Shown piece after piece: positions 5,616 to 8,259 of a stretch of DNA of 8,259 nt. The position numbers were made by a program, and so were the translations under genes. How positions within the stretch are numbered: position 1 is the stretch's first letter; every line of letters starts with the position of its first letter. This DNA is from an uncultured Clostridia bacterium. GTDB lineage: Bacteria; Bacillota; Clostridia; Oscillospirales; Acutalibacteraceae. The DNA lies in NCBI GenBank assembly GCA_945971755.1, contig CAMFPJ010000062.1:1-8259 (forward strand). Reading direction: 5' to 3'. The notes beneath the pieces are model-generated. The model was not told the DNA's origin. It saw nothing but the letters and a program-made list of their open reading frames with translations, and made no database searches.

Positions 5616-6098
5616 ATGAAAGAATTAAAAAAGCTGATTTTCAGCTTCGGTTATGCTTTCAGGGGAATTTTTACCGCCCTTAAAAACGAGCGCAATATGA
5701 GAGTGCATTTTGTCTGTATGGCTTATATGTATTTTTTCCTTTTTGCTTATGACTTTTTTGAAATTTCAAAAACACAGCTTGCAATTATTTTTATTGCAAA
5801 CGGTTTGGTAATAGGCGGCGAGCTTATTAACACTGCCGTTGAAGCGGCGGTTAATATGCACGGTGAAGAGCATACTTATTTCGGAAAGGTCGCAAAGGAT
5901 ACTGCGGCAGGTGCAGTTTTGGCGTTTGCAATTTCAGCGGTTGCCTGCGGAATTGCAATAATGTATCAGCCAAAGGCTTTTGATGCGCTTTTCGCTTACT
6001 TTACAACGAATATTACGGCTTTAATCTTATTTATAATTTCCGTAGCTTTAGCCACTGTTTTTATATTTTTCGGATTTGGGAAAAAGGAGAATAAATGA
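5616..6098 (+). CDS. dgkA: Diacylglycerol/undecaprenol kinase DgkA with an extra C-terminal membrane helix
   Basis: Members of this small membrane kinase family phosphorylate diacylglycerol or, in Gram-positives, undecaprenol, which restores the undecaprenyl-phosphate carrier for wall synthesis. The motif GELINTAVEAAVN holds E69, N72 and E76, and KVAKDTAAGAVLAFA holds K94 and D95. These match the catalytic residues of the Escherichia coli enzyme at the same numbers. E25 in KNERNMRVH probably corresponds to the metal-binding glutamate of the first segment. The position that is aspartate in EAVVD is N80 here. Membrane spans lie near 29-48, 53-74 and 97-117; a fourth strongly hydrophobic span at about 132-154 makes the protein 160 residues, against roughly 120-140 usually. 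Start ATG at 5616; GAGGAG (5598-5603) is 12 bases away, a weak spacing. The stop overlaps the era start as ATGA. Which lipid is used cannot be read from sequence. Confidence 0.94.
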   Translation: MKELKKLIFSFGYAFRGIFTALKNERNMRVHFVCMAYMYFFLFAYDFFEISKTQLAIIFIANGLVIGGELINTAVEAAVNMHGEEHTYFGKVAKDTAAGAVLAFAISAVACGIAIMYQPKAFDALFAYFTTNITALILFIISVALATVFIFFGFGKKENK

Positions 6099-6988
6099 AC
6101 ACTTCAAAAACTGCGTTTATAGCAATTATCGGTAAGGCAAATGTTGGTAAATCCTCAATACTTAACCGCCTTTTAGGGCAAAAAATCGCAATAGTTTCTT
6201 CAAAACCGCAGACAACCCGTACAAGAATTATGGGCGTTCTCACAACTGATGATAATGTTCAGCTCGTCTTTACGGATACTCCGGGTTACCACAGACCGAG
6301 AACAAAACTCGGTGAAAAAATGGTAAAGGCAGTCAGTGACAGCCTTGACGGTGTTGACGCTTGCCTTTTGGTAGTTGAGCCTGAAGGCCCTATCGGTGAA
6401 GCAGAACTTGAACTTATTAAAAAGATTAAAAAGGGTAATCACCCTGCAGTTCTTGCAATCAATAAAATCGACACATTGCGTGATAAAGAAAAACTTATGA
6501 GCAGAATTGCCGAGCTTTCATCACTTTGTGACTTCAAAGCAGTCGTTCCCGTGTCGGCTCAAGACGGCAACGGAATGGACATTCTTTTAGATGAACTTAA
6601 AGCCCTTTCTTTTGAGTCTGAGCATTTTTTTCCGGACGATACTTTAACCGACCAGCCGGAGCGTGTTTTGGCAGGGGAGATTATCCGTGAGAAAATGCTT
6701 CGTCTTCTCGATAAAGAAATTCCACACGGTACGGCAGTCAGCATTGAAAAAATGCACGAGCGTTCTGACGGAATAATGGATATTGAAGCCATAATTTACT
6801 GCGAAAAGGATAGTCATAAAGGAATAATTATCGGTAAAAAAGGTGCAATGCTTAAAAGAATTTCCACCTATGCCCGTCAGGATATGGAAAAGTTTTTCGG
6901 CTGTCACATCAACCTTCAGTGCTGGGTAAAGGTTAAAGAGGGTTGGCGAAATCGTGAGGGCTTAATTCACAATTTCGGTTTAGATTAA
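6095..6988 (+). CDS. era: GTPase Era
   Basis: Era is an essential GTPase that binds the 3' end of 16S rRNA and helps assemble the 30S subunit. The 297-residue product has normal length. Motifs in order are G1 GKANVGKSS (13-21), G2 region QTTRTR (39-44), G3 DTPG (61-64), G4 NKID (123-126) and G5 VSA (153-155). The C-terminal KH domain has IIIGKKGAMLKRI (244-256), where GKKG is the RNA-binding GxxG loop. The P-loop differs slightly from the common GRPNVGKST (K14, A15, S21) but keeps every residue needed for phosphate binding. AAGGAG (6084-6089) lies five bases before the ATG. The start overlaps the dgkA stop as ATGA. No cdd gene separates dgkA and era, unlike Bacillus subtilis. Assignment is certain. 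Confidence 0.98.
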   Translation: MNTSKTAFIAIIGKANVGKSSILNRLLGQKIAIVSSKPQTTRTRIMGVLTTDDNVQLVFTDTPGYHRPRTKLGEKMVKAVSDSLDGVDACLLVVEPEGPIGEAELELIKKIKKGNHPAVLAINKIDTLRDKEKLMSRIAELSSLCDFKAVVPVSAQDGNGMDILLDELKALSFESEHFFPDDTLTDQPERVLAGEIIREKMLRLLDKEIPHGTAVSIEKMHERSDGIMDIEAIIYCEKDSHKGIIIGKKGAMLKRISTYARQDMEKFFGCHINLQCWVKVKEGWRNREGLIHNFGLD

Positions 6989-7003
6989 GTATATTTTTCC
7001 ATA

Positions 7004-7009
7004 TATAAT
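7004..7009 (+). promoter_or_regulatory. Possible -10 box of an internal promoter before yqzL
   Basis: TATAAT matches the consensus exactly in the 60-base gap between era and yqzL. The best upstream hexamer, TTTAGA (6979-6984), matches TTGACA at only four of six bases with a long 19-base spacing. A start near 7016 would put the yqzL hairpin at the very 5' end of the RNA. It may be chance in AT-rich DNA. Confidence 0.3.
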
Positions 7010-7011
7010 TT

Positions 7012-7042
7012 TCACCTGATTGCAGAAGATATTATCGGGTGA
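7012..7042 (+). promoter_or_regulatory. Hairpin covering the yqzL ribosome binding site
   Basis: TCACCTGAT (7012-7020) pairs with ATCGGGTGA (7034-7042) over nine pairs with one G-U, around a 13-base loop. The right arm contains nearly all of the yqzL Shine-Dalgarno sequence GGGTGAT (7037-7043). No U-run follows, so it is not an intrinsic terminator. It could limit translation of yqzL; that role is inference from pairing alone. Confidence 0.45.
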
Positions 7043-7048
7043 TTTAAT

Positions 7049-7213
7049 ATGGATAATATGGCAATTTGGAGTAAGTTTGCGGAAACAGGTAAGGTTGAAG
7101 ATTACCTTGTTTACCGCCGTTCTCTTCAAAATAAAACAAAGATAAATTTCGGAGAAATTACAGATGAGGACGAATACAGAGGGTCTGATCCTCAAAGAAC
7201 AGAATATACGTGA
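7049..7213 (+). CDS. yqzL: YqzL family small protein
   Basis: This 54-residue protein begins MDNMAIWSKFAETGKVEDYL and continues VYRRSLQNKTK. The pattern W..F..TG....YL.YR and the place between era and recO match YqzL, a small protein of unknown function found at this site in Bacillus subtilis and many Firmicutes. GGGTGAT (7037-7043) lies five bases before the ATG. There is no membrane segment. The conserved part ends near residue 30; the polar, acidic tail runs into the recO reading frame. The TGA is at 7211-7213, so the gene overlaps recO by 50 bases in another frame. Its ribosome binding site lies in a predicted hairpin. Family assignment rests on a short motif plus context. Confidence 0.8.
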   Translation: MDNMAIWSKFAETGKVEDYLVYRRSLQNKTKINFGEITDEDEYRGSDPQRTEYT

Positions 7214-7904
7214 AAATGACAAGCTCGTTTATGTGCTGACTCGAAGCGACGGGCTTGTTCGTGCGTTCGTCCACGGGGCAAAAAGCTTCAAAAATAAGAA
7301 GAACAGCGCAACATCAATGTTTTGTTATTCAAAAATTTCAATGCATGAGTCGGGAGACGCCTATGTCATTGACGAGGCGGAACCCATTGAAACATTTTTC
7401 AAACTTTCGGTAGATATTGAAAAACTCTCATTGGCACAGTATTTTTCCGAACTCGCCTTAACACTTGTGCAAGAGGGAGAGCCGAGTGAGGAATATTTAA
7501 GGCTTATGCTTAATTCTCTTAATTTTCTTGCAAACGGAAAAAAGGATATTGAACAGTTAAAGGCCATTACAGAACTTCGTCTTATGTGCATTGCAGGATA
7601 TATGCCGAATTTAATTGCCTGTGACAAGTGCGGTGAGTACGAAACCTCCACCATGTATTTTGATGTTGAACGCGGAGTTGTTTACTGCGACAACTGTGTG
7701 TCGGCTTCGGCAATGCTGCCCCTTGATGTGGGACTTATCCGTGCAATGAGGCATATCTCATTCTCGGAATTTGACAAAATCTACAATTTTACTATGCCCA
7801 CAGAGGCTCTTTCCGACCTTTCCTTTATTACGGAAAGATACATACTCTCACGGCTTCAAAGAAATTTTAATACACTTGATTTTTATAAGGAAATAAAACA
7901 ATGA
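7164..7904 (+). CDS. recO: DNA repair protein RecO
   Basis: RecO loads RecA onto SSB-coated single-stranded DNA with RecR (and RecF) in recombinational repair. The 246-residue product has the N-terminal OB-fold start TEGLILKEQNIRENDKLV (5-22), followed by LTRSDGLVRAFVHGAKSFKNKK, typical of RecO. The central helical part contains a C4 zinc site, C153 and C156 (CDKC) with C175 and C178 (CDNC). Family length is normal. The ATG at 7164 is supported by GGAGA (7151-7155), eight bases before it, and by the alignment of the OB fold from its first residues. The start lies inside yqzL in another frame, and the stop overlaps the next gene as ATGA. Assignment is certain. Confidence 0.96.
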   Translation: MRTNTEGLILKEQNIRENDKLVYVLTRSDGLVRAFVHGAKSFKNKKNSATSMFCYSKISMHESGDAYVIDEAEPIETFFKLSVDIEKLSLAQYFSELALTLVQEGEPSEEYLRLMLNSLNFLANGKKDIEQLKAITELRLMCIAGYMPNLIACDKCGEYETSTMYFDVERGVVYCDNCVSASAMLPLDVGLIRAMRHISFSEFDKIYNFTMPTEALSDLSFITERYILSRLQRNFNTLDFYKEIKQ

Positions 7905-8259
7905 ATAAACATTTTTTATCTTTGGAATTAGATAAAATTTTGCAAATGTTAAGTGAGACCGCAAGAAGTAGGGATGCAAAAGAAATTGCGTTAACCGTTA
8001 CTCCTCAAAGTGATTTTTTTGAGGTGCAAAAACTTCTTGACGAAACTGAAAGTGCTTACATATTTATTGCAAAATTCGGTGCTCCCGGATTTTCGGGACT
8101 CCAAAACGTTAACAACGCATCAGCTCGTGCCGCGGCAGGCGCAACGCTTTCCGCAGCAGAGCTTTTAAGAGTTGCGGGAACGCTTAAAACAGTCAGGGAA
8201 ATTACCGTTTGGCACGAAAAGTGTGCAGGAATGGAGTCTGCCTTGGACGATTTGTTCGG
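7901..8259 (+). CDS. mutS2: Endonuclease MutS2, N-terminal fragment (runs off the window)
   Basis: MutS2 is a MutS-like ATPase with a C-terminal Smr nuclease domain. It is implicated in suppressing homologous recombination and, in Bacillus, in rescuing collided ribosomes. The 119 complete codons here give MNKHFLSLELDKILQMLSE, followed by TPQSDFFEVQKLLDETESA, a GAPGFSGLQNVNNASARA stretch and LSAAELLRVAGTLKT. These match the N-terminal region of MutS2 (LEFDKIL, L..T.EA, SPEELL-type motifs). The ATPase and Smr domains lie beyond the end of the window, so they cannot be verified. The ATG at 7901 overlaps the recO stop as ATGA, with AAGGAAA (7887-7893) upstream, so the two are probably translationally coupled. 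The reading frame is open to the last base. Confidence 0.88.
   Translation, partial: MNKHFLSLELDKILQMLSETARSRDAKEIALTVTPQSDFFEVQKLLDETESAYIFIAKFGAPGFSGLQNVNNASARAAAGATLSAAELLRVAGTLKTVREITVWHEKCAGMESALDDLF

Noticed and set aside
7012..7042. Intrinsic terminator between era and yqzL
   Set aside because: The stem is short, includes a G-U pair, has a 13-base loop and is not followed by a U-run.
1..8259. CRISPR array, tRNA or rRNA genes, insertion sequence, prophage, toxin-antitoxin or defence system
   Set aside because: I saw no spaced repeats, cloverleaf sequences, transposase motifs or defence-type domains; nearly all of the DNA is explained by conserved genes.

Overview
The window looks like the left end of a contig from a low-GC, endospore-forming member of the Clostridia. 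An Oscillospirales/Ruminococcaceae-type gut anaerobe is the best guess. Three things point that way: AT-rich third codon positions, strong Shine-Dalgarno sites (often with a GGTGA core), and the sporulation genes ylbJ, yqfC and yqfD next to the conserved phoH-ybeY-dgkA-era-yqzL-recO block. The genus call is inference; the phylum-level call rests on gene families and order. The first 45 bases are not genomic: they match an Illumina Nextera i7 adapter with an index.

Layout. (1) Bases 1-45 are adapter. (2) Bases 101-1183 (+) carry ftsZ, the division tubulin, with a strong ribosome binding site; its promoter lies beyond the contig end. (3) Bases 1201-1267 hold two adjacent perfect inverted repeats that separate ftsZ from the convergent minus-strand genes, probably a bidirectional terminator. 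(4) Bases 1282-2569 (-) are a two-gene unit: ylbJ, a sporulation membrane protein, followed by a 72-residue four-cysteine protein that I cannot name. (5) Bases 2570-2643 are a short divergent control region, with a sigma-E-like candidate toward yqfC. (6) Bases 2644-8259 (+) are nine tightly packed genes: yqfC, yqfD, phoH, ybeY, dgkA, era, yqzL, recO and the 5' end of mutS2.

How the genes fit together. ylbJ and yqfCD flank the divergent region and belong to families that in Bacillus subtilis are made in the mother cell under sigma-E. A good housekeeping promoter with an extended -10 (4079-4107) overlaps the last codons of yqfD. It should let phoH-ybeY-dgkA-era (RNA metabolism, ribosome maturation, lipid-carrier recycling) be expressed in growing cells independently of sporulation. 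ATGA start/stop overlaps couple phoH/ybeY, dgkA/era and recO/mutS2. Before yqzL, a hairpin that would cover its ribosome binding site and a possible internal -10 suggest separate control of the yqzL-recO-mutS2 segment (repair and recombination).

I see no mobile element, CRISPR array, tRNA, rRNA or defence system, and no convincing wholly new multi-gene system. The points most worth following are the adapter at the contig end, the unnamed cysteine protein beside ylbJ, the small yqzL gene overlapping recO, the RBS-covering hairpin, and the promoter that splits the sporulation genes from the housekeeping genes. No gene-free stretch exceeds 300 bases.
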